64,000 nt of DNA from Zingiber officinale (Eukaryota > Streptophyta > Magnoliopsida > Zingiberales > Zingiberaceae), in NCBI RefSeq assembly GCF_018446385.1, contig NC_056000.1, forward strand, positions 50,190,722 to 50,254,721, given 5' to 3'. Below the pieces are notes generated by a model. The model was given only the letters and a program-made list of their open reading frames with translations, did no database searches and was not told the origin of the DNA. Of this stretch, positions 10,673 to 21,052 are shown piece by piece (position 1 is the first letter of the stretch; every line of letters starts with the position of its first letter). The translations under genes and the position numbers were made by a program.

Positions 10673-13253
10673 TGAGTTGTAAAATACCGAAAAAGGGCAG
10701 AAAATAATAAGGGGAATTTTCTAGAATTTTTAGAAATTTTTTCGGGAATTTTTCGGAGCTCGTATGGACAAGTTTACGGAGATGAAAACTGGACCCCGGG
10801 AAAACCTGTTTGGGTTACCCCGTTTTAACGAGGAAAAGTTTTATTTCCTTTTTCTTATTTGTTTTCTCCCGTTACTGTGCTTTTCTCCTTCCCCGTGCGC
10901 GTGGCCGACGCCGATCCTCTCACGCTCGTGCCCTAACCGCCCCTAACCGGTGCCTCTTCCTTCTTCTTCTTCTCCACTTCTCATATTCTCCACCCGATTT
11001 TTTCGCTCCACTCTCCCCTGCCGACAGCCGCCCCTCGCAGAGCGATCCCGCGAGCCACCACCAGTCGAGCCGCCCTCCCGATTCTTCCTCCTCGCCGAGC
11101 GACGGCGTCGATCGCCGGCCACACCTCCCCTGTGCCCTAGCTTGTGTTCACCGTCGCTCCTCCTCAGCCAACGTCGCTGCCGCCACTTGAGGTCGCACCG
11201 CTGTGAGCCGATCGCCGCCGTGCCCTCTTGCGTCGCTGCCTTCCTTGACCCATTTTCTGCCGCGCCGACCTCCGATCACCATCAACGCTGAGCCTTAGAC
11301 CCGGCTAACCCGCGACACCCTTTCTACTTCGGCTTCCTCCTCACGGCAGAGCACCCCGGTAGAGCACCACCTCTTCCCTTACTGTGTCGTGCCCTAGTTT
11401 TAGGTTGTTGCCGCCGTCGCACTTCTGCACCTCACTGTCGCCGGCCACCAGGTTCTGCCGAGCCTTTCCTCTGTGTCCTAGGTCCCTGTTGAGGTAAGAT
11501 TAGGTTATTGTTGATGTATTTGTAATCTCTATCGTGACTTCACCTTGAACTGAATCGTAGGGAAGGATTTGCAGCAGGTTGTTGTGTGTTGTGCATCAAC
11601 ATTCAGGGGCTGTGAGGGAGAGGAAGGTTTTGTTGTGAAGTATTCCAGCAGTAAACTTTGGATTCCGGTGCAAAGCACGGCTGCGAATCGAGGTAAGGGG
11701 GTAGGGATCTGATATGTTTTGTAGTTAGACGATCATGTATAGCTTGATCAGAGGTATGGATTGAATTAGGTATGATTTGGGTTTAATTTAGGCAGGTCGA
11801 GGAGGTTGGTTTAGGGTTTTGCCCTAAATAGTTCTTAAGAATTTTATTTAGCTATTTATGTAAATTGTAGTTAAATAAAATATATTTACTTATTTATGAC
11901 TCAGGGTTTTGACGCGAGACGAGCATCTCGACGTCCGAGTTGGACCGGATTGATCTTTTCCATTTGGAGGCGGATACTTTGACTTTTTGTCATTTGATAT
12001 GTATAGTAATGTCTTTAACAAATAGCAACGATTGTGTTCTCTTATCTGCTTCGGTTGATCACTGCCTAATCTGTTACATGCTTGGTTGTTTATTTGCTAT
12101 GCACATCATGTTAGTATTTACCTGCTTATAGAGGTAGTGACACAACCATGTTATTTATCATATTCAGGACCTAGGGTTTTGATACCTTATCTGGTCTGTG
12201 TACTTTGATTTGATTCATTTTATGATGGTACACATTTTACATATATATGGATATTGCTATGCTGCTCAGTATTTTGTCATGCTTAGTATCATGCACCATT
12301 CGCATGATTGCATGTTGCGCGATAGTCTGCTCCATTATTGTTGAGCACATCGCCAGTTTCATCATTGTTGGTGCTCCGTTGGTCCGCTCATGGGAAGCGT
12401 GATACAGCGTGGTAGCACGTCAGTTTGGCTCTGTCGGTGCTCCATTGGTTCACTCATGGGTAGTGTGACGCAGCGTGGTAGCACGTCAGGGATCCCTTCC
12501 CGTTATGGTGTACCGGGAGATGAGAGCATTGTGCTCCCCCATTTATGATTTGGGGTAGGAGGACAGGTGTACTCCGACAGCATCCCGTCCACTCGGTCAC
12601 TCATCAGGATCAGTGACGGCAGAGTGCACGGTTGTCACAGCCCTACCCACTCGGTCTCACCATTGTGTGTGAGATGACTGACTGGCGTCAGGGGTGACCA
12701 TGACATTGACATCATATGCATGATGCATTTATTGTTTGTGTTTGCTGCATTTGTATGGATGCATATGATTGACATGCATACAGGATTTATGACACTCTCG
12801 GTCTGACGACCTATTGTACTTATACCCTGGTCCTGGTTAGTATAGTTTTTTCCTGCTTGTTTCAGTTGCATTTATCCTTCTTGTATCAGGAGACTGTACG
12901 CATGATTGGTGCTGGTTGTTATTTTCTTTATTATGCATATCAGTTGATCCTCCATTGTTATTTTCAGGTTGATGTTGTCCGGAGAGTTCTAGTCGCTAGT
13001 TCCCTGCAGTCCACGAAGATGAGTGTTGCTCTTTTAGTTTTTCTTGTTTAGACTGTGTTTAGACTTATTCTGCTTTTTGATATCTGGACTTGTATTAGTT
13101 TACTTTTGGATATTACCTATGAGTTTTATTGGATTTGTTTTACTACACGCCTGCCTAGACGGCAGAAGAGGTAAGTTGATTTTATCGTCGGATTTGAGCT
13201 TTATGAGTGTAGTGGAGTAGGACATCAGTTTTGTGCTTTATGGGTGTAGTTGA

Positions 13254-13961
13254 TGTAGGATCGAAAAGAATTTAGATATCTCCACAATGACATGATATTG
13301 TCCACTTTGGGCCTAAGCCCTCATGGTTTTGCTCTTGGGCTCTCCCCAAAAGGCCTCATGCCAATGGAGATATCTTTCTCTTATAAACCCATGATCTTTT
13401 CCATGTGTTTTCAATATGGGATTATGTTTGCAACCTTGCAACCCCAACAATCCCCCCCTCAAACAAAGGACCATGGGCTTCCCACGTCCGATCCTCGACC
13501 CACCAGGTCTTCCTGCCCCTCGGTCTACCCGACCTACTAGGACTTCCTGCCCCTCGGTCTACCCGACCTACTAGGACTTCCTGCCCCTCGGTCCACTCGA
13601 CCTACTAGGACTTCTTGCCTGGTGTCTGGTCCTCTTGATCCAAATATAGGAGCCCCCACTTTCTTTGTTCGAGGTCAATATTGTACTTACATAGTTCAAT
13701 CAGACCATAGCTCTTGTGCACAGTCGGCGATTAAACCTTCTGGCAGTCCGGGCTCTGATACCAATTATAGGATCGAAAAGAATTTAGATATCTCCACAAT
13801 GACATGATATTGTCCACTTTGGGCCTAAGCCCTCATGGTTTTGCTCTTGGGCTCTCCCCAAAATGCCTTATGCCAATGGAGATATCTTTCTCTTATAAAC
13901 TCATGATCTTTTCCATGTGTTTTCAATATGGGACTATGTTTGCAACCTTGCAACCCCAACA
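13254..13961 (-). mobile_element. TRIM-like miniature LTR retrotransposon
   Basis: Two 196-bp direct repeats (13254-13449 and 13766-13961) differ at only about five positions and are flanked by GTTGA on both sides (13249-13253, 13962-13966). On the minus strand the LTR reads TGTTGGGG..TA[C/T]A. It is followed by GGTATCAGAGCC (complement of 13751-13762), a tRNA-Met primer site, and the purine tract GAGGGGGGGATT sits against the other LTR (complement of about 13449-13460). Total 708 bp, with no coding capacity. The internal region includes three 34-bp tandem units (13512-13613). Confidence 0.92.
13512..13613. repeat. 34-bp tandem units in the TRIM-like element
   Basis: Three full copies (starts 13512, 13546, 13580) of a unit containing CTCGGTC, a 5-base spacer, CGACC and then CTAGGACTTC. 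Partial copies lie on each side. GGTC/GACC can pair. The GGACTTC linker and GGTC..GACC core are shared with the SIRE LTR array. Confidence 0.8.
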
Positions 13962-14190
13962 GTTGAGTAGGGTTGTTTTTGAGTTTTATTATTACTGTGC
14001 TAGTTTGTTAACTATTAAACTGCATGGATGCCTGTGTGTTGTGCTTATATTATTATTATTGTTCCGGCCGTGTTGGCCGATGTATATGTGGCCCTGGGGG
14101 CGATGTAGAAAGTTTCAGATTGTCCACCGTACAGGGGAGATGCTACCGAAATTTCTTTGGACATGGACTCCTCCAGGGCGTGACATGAGT

Positions 14191-15041
14191 CATATCTTAC
14201 GACTCATGCAGTCTGGGTAGCCCTTAAAGAAAAATACAGTGGAGTAAGTCTGAGCAAGCTTCGACAACTAACAATAAAGTTTGATAGCTACAAAAAGCGT
14301 CCGAATGTATCAATGGTTCAACACTTCAGGGAGATGTCGAATATGATTCGGGAGCTTAAAACTGTTGGTCATTAGTTGACTGATGAACAACAGGTTCAAG
14401 CAGTTATTCATTCACTTCCAGATTCTTGGGTGACTATGAAGCAGACCCTAACTCACAATGAGAGTATCAAGATTTTCACTGACGTCTCACGCCATGTAGA
14501 ATTGGAGGCGGAGAGAGTTGAATCCGCAAGGATTTCTGGACAAGTCTATGTGGCTGTAAGTTCTGCTGGATCATATGGATCCAAGAAAAGGAAATGGTTC
14601 AAGAAAGGGAAGGGAAAGAAGAGGGAAGCTCTTGTTGTGGGACAATACCTAATTAAGAAGATAGTAAAGAAGACTGGAAAGAAATCTAAAAACAAGTTGA
14701 TTTGTTTTAACTGTGGCAAAAAGGGCCACTTTTCTTGGGAGTGCACTGAGCCGAAAAAGGTAAATCCAAGTGTATCTTTTTTTCAAAAGCATTTTGTTAC
14801 TAGTTCAGTGTTGTTAGCTGATTCTTATCCTTTATTGATTATAGATTCGGGAGCAACCAACCATGTAGCTCGGGAACGAGTTACATTTGTTGAGTACCGT
14901 CGGGTACCAGCTGGCAACAAGTGGATCTATGTGGGAAACAATGCAAGAGTTGAAGTCAAAGGAGTCGACACTTGTAAACTCAACCTCCGTGGTGGTAGAG
15001 TTTTGTTTCTACATGATGTCCTGTATGCTCCTGAAATTTGA
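14191..15041 (+). pseudogene. Copia gag C-terminal part and protease
   Basis: Gag resumes straight after the duplicated TGAGT. After an in-frame TAG at 14372-14374, the open stretch 14376-15041 carries the UBN2-type region and a lysine-rich stretch. It then has one CCHC zinc knuckle, CFNCGKKGHFSWEC (about 14701-14742), and the aspartic protease motif LIIDSGATNH (about 14836-14865). It ends at a stop at 15039-15041. Nucleocapsid and protease motifs are intact, but the frame is not continuous with integrase. Confidence 0.85.
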
Positions 15042-15982
15042 CGGAATCTTGTTTCCGTTACGTGTCTTCTTAATTTAGGGTATTGTATTAATTTTTACAG
15101 TCGGTCTGTTGAACTTAAGATTAACTCAGTGTCAATTGGATATGGTTTTTTAACAAATGGTTTTATGGTTCTTGATGTAGAACAGATGTCAATTATGTTA
15201 TTGATGGTTGTTTTTCAAACATTGTTTTAACTAGTGATGTAGATATAATTGATGAGGTTTGACATGCTAGATTAGGGCACATAAGACAAGAACGTATGAA
15301 TCGGTTAGCTAGAGAGGGTCTATTGGGCACTCAGGCTAAGATTCAATTGTCTATATGTAAGCATTGTCTTGCTGGAAAAGTAACTAGGAAACCATTTGGT
15401 AAGGCTATTAGATCTGAATCAACATTGTAGTTAATTCATTCAGATATTTATGATCCAATGAATGTGAAGGTTAGACATGGAGCTTCATATTTCATTACAT
15501 TTATTGATGCTTTCTCTAGGTTCGGTCATGTGTATTTGATTTCTCACAAATCCGAAGCATTAGATTGCTTCATTCGTTATATGAACGAAGTTGAGAATCA
15601 AACGAAACGTAAAGTTAAGACTTTACGCACTGACCGTGGAGGGGAGTATTTGTCTGATATGTTCAAGACAATATGTAACGATAGAGGGATTATTAGACAG
15701 TTGACAATCCCTGAAACTCCACAGCAAAATGGGGTAGCCGAAAGAAGAAATAGGACTCTTCTTGAAATGGTTAGGCCCATGATGGTGCAAGCTAATTTGC
15801 CAATCTCCTATTGGGGAGATGCATTATTAACTGCAGCATATATACTTAACAAAGTGCCTTCAAAGTCAGTTTCATTTACCCCATATGAACATTGGACAGG
15901 CAGAAAACCAGATTTGAGTAATCTGAGACCCTGGGGTCAGCTACTTATGTTCATGATAGTTCTCACAAGTATGGAAAACTGA
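15042..15982 (+). pseudogene. Copia integrase, broken
   Basis: After the 15041 stop the frame is fragmented (15042-15457), with the gag-pre-integrase zinc-binding block still visible: RLGHIRQERM..CKHC at about 15271-15366. The open part 15458-15982 has the integrase core. The first catalytic Asp lies just upstream (HSDIYD, about 15437-15454, after a TAG at 15428-15430), the second in LRTDRGGEY (about 15622-15648), and the Glu in QQNGVAE (about 15722-15742). The frame stops at 15982. Confidence 0.85.
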
Positions 15983-16383
15983 GATCTAGGAGTAAGAAAT
16001 GTATCTTTATAAGATATCATGAGACCTTCAAAGGTTATGTTTTCATAGGTGAGCAACTAGATGGAACCATCTCCGAAATAGACTCGAGAGATGCAACTTT
16101 TCTCGAAACAGAATTCCCAATCAGAGGTGATGTTGATAAAAATATTCCTCTATTTGAGGATGATGAGATATTATCAACAAGAGAGGTGTCAAAAGAGACA
16201 CCTGAGTCTAGTCAACCGAGTGGGAGTGATATGTCGAGTCATGAGTTGACTTCTCAACAACCCAACTTACAGAGAAGTGTTCGTAAGATCAAACCTAAGA
16301 AGAGGTTTGAAATTGAGAATGAGGCATTGGTTACACTTCCAATTGACGATGACGAACCTCAATCCATTGAGAAAGCATTGTGA

Positions 16384-17922
16384 TGTAGAGTTAGAGAGAA
16401 ATGGAAAGCTGCAATGGTTGAAGAGATGGAGTCTATGATTCAAAATCATGTTTGGGACTTAGTCGATCTTCCTCCGGGCCGAAGGGCTATTGGGAATAAG
16501 TGGATTCTCAAAATAAAGAGGAAAGCAGATGGATCGATTAATAGATACAAAGCTCGTTTAGTTGCAAAAGGATATACCCAAATGGAGGGTATTGACTTTG
16601 AAGAGACATTTTCTCCCGTAGTGAAATTTGTATCAATAAGAGTTATTTTGACCTTTGTGGCACATTATGACTTGGAATTATATCAAATGGATGTAAAAAC
16701 CGCTTTCCTCAATGGTGATCTTGACGAAAAAATATATATGGTTCAACCAGAAGATTTCATTGCCGAAGGCCAAGAGCAGAAAGTATGTAGACTTAGAAAG
16801 TCTATATATGGGCTAAAGCAAGCATCAAGACAATGGAACATAAGATTTAACGAAGTCGTTTTATCTTATGGTTTCGAGATGATCAATGAGGATCATTGTG
16901 CTTTCCTGAAAAGGGAAAAAAAAGGAAAGTATGTCATTTTATCATTATATGTTAATGATATGCTGATAGTTGGAAATGACATAGTATATGTGAATGAAGT
17001 CAAGAAGTGGCTGTCATCACAATTTGATACAACAGATATGGGAGAAGCTGAATACATCTTAGAAGTGAAGATCATAAGAGATCGTCCTAAAAGACTTTTG
17101 GGTCTGTCACAAGAGTCTTATATAAATAAGATGTTAAATCATTTCAACATGTCTATTTGCAACATAGAACATACACCTATTGTGAAAGGTACTGTGTTGA
17201 GCAAAAGTATGTGTCCTAAAACTCCAGAGGAAATAGCTGAGATGAATAAAAAATCATATGCCAGTGCTATTGGTAGTTTGATGTACACTATGTTGTGTAC
17301 ACGTCCCGATATCAACTATGTTGTGGGCTTGGTCAGTCGCTTCCAGTCAAACTCAGGACCGAGACACTGGAAGGCAGTAAAAAGGATATTCAGATATCTG
17401 AAGATGACAACAGATTATTGTCTCTGTTTTCAAGGATCAGATATGAGTTTGAAAGGTTATTCAGATGCAGATTGGGTTGGAGACCTGAATGATAGAAAAT
17501 CCACATCAGGCTATGCATTCTTGCTGAATGGTGGCGCTATCTCCTGGAACAGCAAGAAACAAGCTTGTGTAGCTTTGTCGACTATGGAAGTTGAATATGT
17601 GGCATGTTCAGTGGCTGTGCAAGAAGCAGTCTGGTTAAGAAGGTTTCTGAAGCATCTGAAAATTATGGAAGATAGTTGGAGTCCAGTAACTGTCTACTGT
17701 GACAGTCAAGCTGTAATAACTTTTTCTAAGGATCCCAAATATCATAGCAAAGGCAAGCATATAAAAATTAAATATAATTTTGTAAGGGATATTGTGGCTA
17801 AAAGAAAAGTCATTCTTGAGTATGTCCCTACACGTGTTATGCTTGCAGATTCTTTTACTAAGCCAATGGCTAAAGAGTCATTTAAAGAACATGTAAAGTC
17901 TTTGGGACTTCGTAGAATATAA
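16384..17922 (+). pseudogene. Copia reverse transcriptase and RNase H
   Basis: A TGA at 16381-16383 separates this from upstream pol. The open frame (ATG 16414, 502 codons) has the RT blocks FEETFSPVVK (residues 62-71) and QMDVKTAFLNG (91-101). The catalytic block is SLYVNDMLIVGN (177-188), where YVDD has become YVND. RNase H follows, with GYSDADWVGDLNDRKSTSGY (about 17455-17514) and a CDSQAVI block. It ends with the usual ADSFTKP tail. It is probably inactive because of the D-to-N change in the metal site. Confidence 0.9.
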
Positions 17923-19182
17923 CTATATTGAAATAACAATAAGACTTTGTGTTATGATTGTGTCATTTGTCATAATTTATTCAGTGTATATGTTGTATTT
18001 GTTACATTCATATAAGATCTCGGTGAGCATGTTGGCAGGTGGAGATTGGTCCACTGACATGGACAATCATCTCTGTTTGTTAAGTACAAATAGGGGTAAA
18101 ACCATTACTTGTGGAACAACTTATGTAGCTGAAATTAGAGACATATCCATAAGTTAAGGTTGTCTTGATAATTGTGTCAAGATGAAATCATTTATGTATT
18201 AATAATGATCGAAGTAAATGAACCCACCATTTATTGAACCTGTTGAAAGTCATATTAGAATTCATATGTTGAATTTAGGATTAGATATTAGATACGTCTA
18301 AATCAAAATCTGTACGATGTTAAATTTGAAGACAACATGCGCTCTTTTTAGTAAAGAGAATAATATCATAGCATGTGATTCATACCACATATGCTATTGC
18401 GACAATAAATGTAGTAGGAGAATGAATCCTTGTTTCTCTACTATGTGAGACCTTTGAGATTATATGTTAATCTCAATTTTTTGCCTTAGTGACTATTTAG
18501 TTGTTTACTTGAAATTTTAATCAGTGTCTGCTACTTTAGCGTGTATCCTATGGCTATGTATGATTCGGTCTATGGAGCATAACTAGGAAAGTGACTGATT
18601 AAAATGAATAGATTCTAGTTAAAAAGAAAGATTAAATATATTTACATCTTTTGTTGTTATTCACTGGTCGCCCCATTTATGTTATGTATAGAAATGAATG
18701 TGAATATTGGATATGGAACATGCTCTTGACATAATGGTCATTATAAGGGATTAGAGATGTTCATATCGATGTAAATGAAAATTATTTAATCTGGGTAAAT
18801 AGCAAGACATGGATATCTCCAAAATAATGGTTATGTGTCACTTAAAGATTGGATGGATTCTGGATAAAGGCTATGTGCCACCAGGAAAGTGGCTATGTGC
18901 CATGAAGAGTATGTCTCTAATTTATTTGAGCAGCTAAACAAAGTGTAACAACTTTCTTAGCATTGATTGCTCAAGGAGCGGCTAAGTCAAGGTGTAACAA
19001 TTTTCTTAACAACTATCGCTTAGTGTGCTTATTGTCGCACGAACCATTTTCTCTAAGTATGGATTGGATGTTCTCATATGATCTATGTGGCCAAACTCTC
19101 TAATAGTCTATGTGACTTAATAAGTCTTTGTGACTTACTTGAATGAACTAGTCTTAGTAACTTACCTTGGACGAGTGGGAGA
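17923..19182 (+). other. Copia 3' untranslated region
   Basis: No coding signal beyond a weak 67-codon frame at 17954-18157. It ends in the purine-rich tract immediately before the 3' LTR. Confidence 0.6.
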
Positions 19183-19538
19183 TGTTGGAAATGGGGAGAG
19201 TGGGAATGTGGGAACATGCCCACGTTCCCCACTACTTTTGATGGAAAAGACCATCATGCCCCTAGGTCATTTCCCCTATAAATAGTACGTCCAAGCATCA
19301 TTCAAAGGGGGTGTGCAAAAGCGTGCAAGTGCGTGCTGTGAGCAAAACGTAGAGAGAAGAGAGGAGAATATCCAAGACGGTGGGATTTGGTTTGTGGAAT
19401 TGTGGAGGGCTTTCCGATCCTGTGATCGCTCTTTCGACAGTGAACTTCGCCATTACCGATTGCGGGTCTGCGGGAGATCGCTGTAAGTTTTTACCACTTT
19501 AATTTTATTCTCTTTTCATGCATTTAGAATTATCTACA
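19183..19538 (+). repeat. Copia 3' LTR
   Basis: 356 bp, partner of 7755-8110, with TATA box at 19277-19285. The AACCA target duplication follows at 19539-19543. Confidence 0.95.
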
Positions 19539-19555
19539 AACCAAACGTAGCCTTA

Positions 19556-20059
19556 ATGACGAGAGGACTGGGGTCTGGACCTAAAGTACGACATAGGCTT
19601 TTGGCTTTCAAGCGGGGCAAGGGAAGACGGTGGAAGATGATACCCACAAGCCTGCGCACACCACAAACAGATCGCGCGGGAGCGTCAAGGCCAAAAACAG
19701 GAAAGAGGTCCCTAGCGCAGGAACTCCGACACTCAAGTCAGAAACGGGGGCAAAAAGTATAGGAAGTAGATGAATAGTAATATTGTAGTAGATGCATGTG
19801 TACGAGCGCGTACTTGGCTAACGGAGAGAACCTCTTTTTATACTGCTTTCCCATAACGACCGTCATAATGAAACATTAGAAAATGTTTAGTGTCATGATA
19901 TATCGAGTAATGGAGGATGTATGACAAACTTCCATTAAGTATAGGAAAGTTCTGTGATATGCATGTAGCAGAATATCGAAATATTTCCTAACAAGTAGTT
20001 GTTATTCTTTGACAGACGATTGCGATTATCTAACAAGATTATTCCCTGGCGATGGTTCG
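19556..20059. other. LTR-like remnant
   Basis: GC-moderate sequence with a CTTTTTATACTGC TATA-like box (about 19835) and ACTCCGACACTCAAGTCAGAA. That string resembles GACGCTCAAGTCAG in the Gypsy A LTR. It is probably an eroded Gypsy LTR. The 68-codon frame at 19556-19762 is not a gene. Confidence 0.4.
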
Positions 20060-20600
20060 ACTAGTGAGAAGGCCGACCGGAAGTGGACTTGAAGCGATGC
20101 CCATGAGAAATAAGAACTGGAGAGCTGAATCCTAGGTGTTTGGCCAACACTAGGACCGATTGGGAGTCATGTCCATGAGAAATGAGAAATGGAGAGTTAA
20201 AACCTAGGTATTCAACCGACAGTGAGACCGATCAGGAGCAGATTGAGAGTCATCATGCCCATAAGAAATGAGAACTGAGGAGTTGAGTCCTAGGTGTCCG
20301 ATCGACATTGGGACCGACTAGAAGTAGATTGGGAACTATCCCCATGAGAAATGAGAACTGAGGAGCTGAGCCCTGAGTGTCCAACCGACACTAGGACTAA
20401 CCGGGAGTAGACTTGGGGTCATGTCAATAAGAAATGAGAATTTGGGAGCTGAGCCTTGGGTGTTCAATCAGCACTAGGACTGATTAAAAGTAGATTGGGA
20501 GCTATGCACATAAGAAAAATGAGAACTGTGAAACTGAACCCTAGATGTTTGATCAGCACTCGGATCAATCAAGAGTAGACAGAGAGTTTACCTCAAAGAG
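20060..20600. repeat. Six-copy tandem array, unit about 86 bp, with internal inverted motif
   Basis: About six imperfect units, each with CCCATGAGAAATGAGAACTG, then GAGCTGA, then CCTAGGTGTCCGACCGACACTAGGAC, then CGATCGGGAGTAGATTGGGA (consensus words from the copies). Markers lie near 20099, 20169, 20255, 20342, 20427 and 20512. CCTAGGTGT..ACACTAGG is an imperfect inverted repeat in most units. No reading frame runs through it. Confidence 0.75.
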
Positions 20601-21052
20601 ATGATTCGTTTGACCATGTGTATCCTGACTCAAACCATCCCTCACCTTAATTTTGATTATCACCACATCTTATCGCTTTACCTTATATCTTCTTTGGGTC
20701 GTAACATATCGTATTAATAATAATACTCAAATTAACGATATTCTTTCAATTTTTTTTCAGACAAGGAATGTTATTTGATAAATCTCTGCTCAAATATAAA
20801 AGACATTTTAAAAATATATAAATAAAATAAAAATGGGTAGACAGAAATTTTTATTCTAATTAATAAATTGAGATGTATAAAATAACAGCTGTAAAATCGC
20901 CACCACAAGCTGTAGGTCCAATTAATTAATTGGTTCTCGCATAATTAAAATTTTCCTCTTTTTTTTTCTTCCTCTCAACTCCCAAAAATTTGAGCTGCTG
21001 GATCCCTGTGGAGCAGAGGGGCGGCTGAGCCGGCGGTACGATCGACGACGAG
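20601..21052. other. Intergenic, upstream of the syntaxin gene
   Basis: AT-rich, then a T-rich tract (about 20940-20985) and a short GC-rich 5' leader next to the ATG. No clear TATA box was assigned. Confidence 0.4.

Larger units (their letters stand above)
10678..14185 (-). mobile_element. Solo LTR, probably Gypsy chromovirus (Tekay-like), inside Copia gag
   Basis: A 3508-bp insertion flanked by TGAGT on both sides (10673-10677, 14186-14190). Read on the minus strand it begins TGTCACGCCCTGGAGGAGTC and ends GGTATTTTACA, so it has TG..CA termini. There is no internal coding region, primer site or second LTR, which is what a solo LTR from unequal recombination looks like. About 714 bp of it is the TRIM-like insertion and its duplicated target, leaving an LTR of about 2.8 kb. 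The Tekay assignment rests on recalled similarity of the terminal sequence and is uncertain. Open frames at 10764-11291 lie in a GC-rich part of the LTR and are not genes. Confidence 0.8.
7755..19538 (+). mobile_element. Ty1/Copia LTR retrotransposon, full length but defective
   Basis: LTRs of 356 bp at 7755-8110 and 19183-19538, both starting TGTTGG and ending in ACA. An identical 5-bp duplication AACCA flanks them (7750-7754 and 19539-19543). By eye the LTRs differ at about 18 positions, near 95% identity. A tRNA-Met primer site follows the 5' LTR, and a purine-rich tract (GAGTGGGAGA) precedes the 3' LTR. Gene order gag, protease, integrase, RT, RNase H is Copia. Gag is interrupted by a 3.5-kb solo LTR (10678-14185). 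Several stops make the element non-functional. Confidence 0.95.
7183..19552. mobile_element. Tourist/PIF-Harbinger-like MITE, split by a Copia insertion (MITE parts 7183-7754 and 19544-19552)
   Basis: The left end is GGTGGTGTTTGGTAGGGTG (from 7183). The complement of the right end, read across the Copia insertion, is GGCTACGTTTGGTTGGTG. TTA flanks both sides (7180-7182 and 19553-19555), the TWA-type 3-bp duplication of PIF/Harbinger elements. The inner sub-terminal regions repeat GTAATGTAATC..GATTACATTAC motifs in both orientations. The unbroken element would be about 580 bp. Its centre (about 7395-7570) is GC-rich and unlike the AT-rich arms. No transposase was seen, so it is non-autonomous. 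Confidence 0.75.

Noticed and set aside
10764-11291. Ser/Pro-rich ORFs of 60-126 codons
   Set aside because: Inside a long solo LTR, overlapping frames in a GC-rich stretch, no domain.
13254-13961. Cassandra-type TRIM (5S rRNA in LTR)
   Set aside because: The two repeats, primer site and purine tract fit a TRIM, but no 5S rRNA promoter boxes were recognised in the LTR, so only 'TRIM-like' is claimed.
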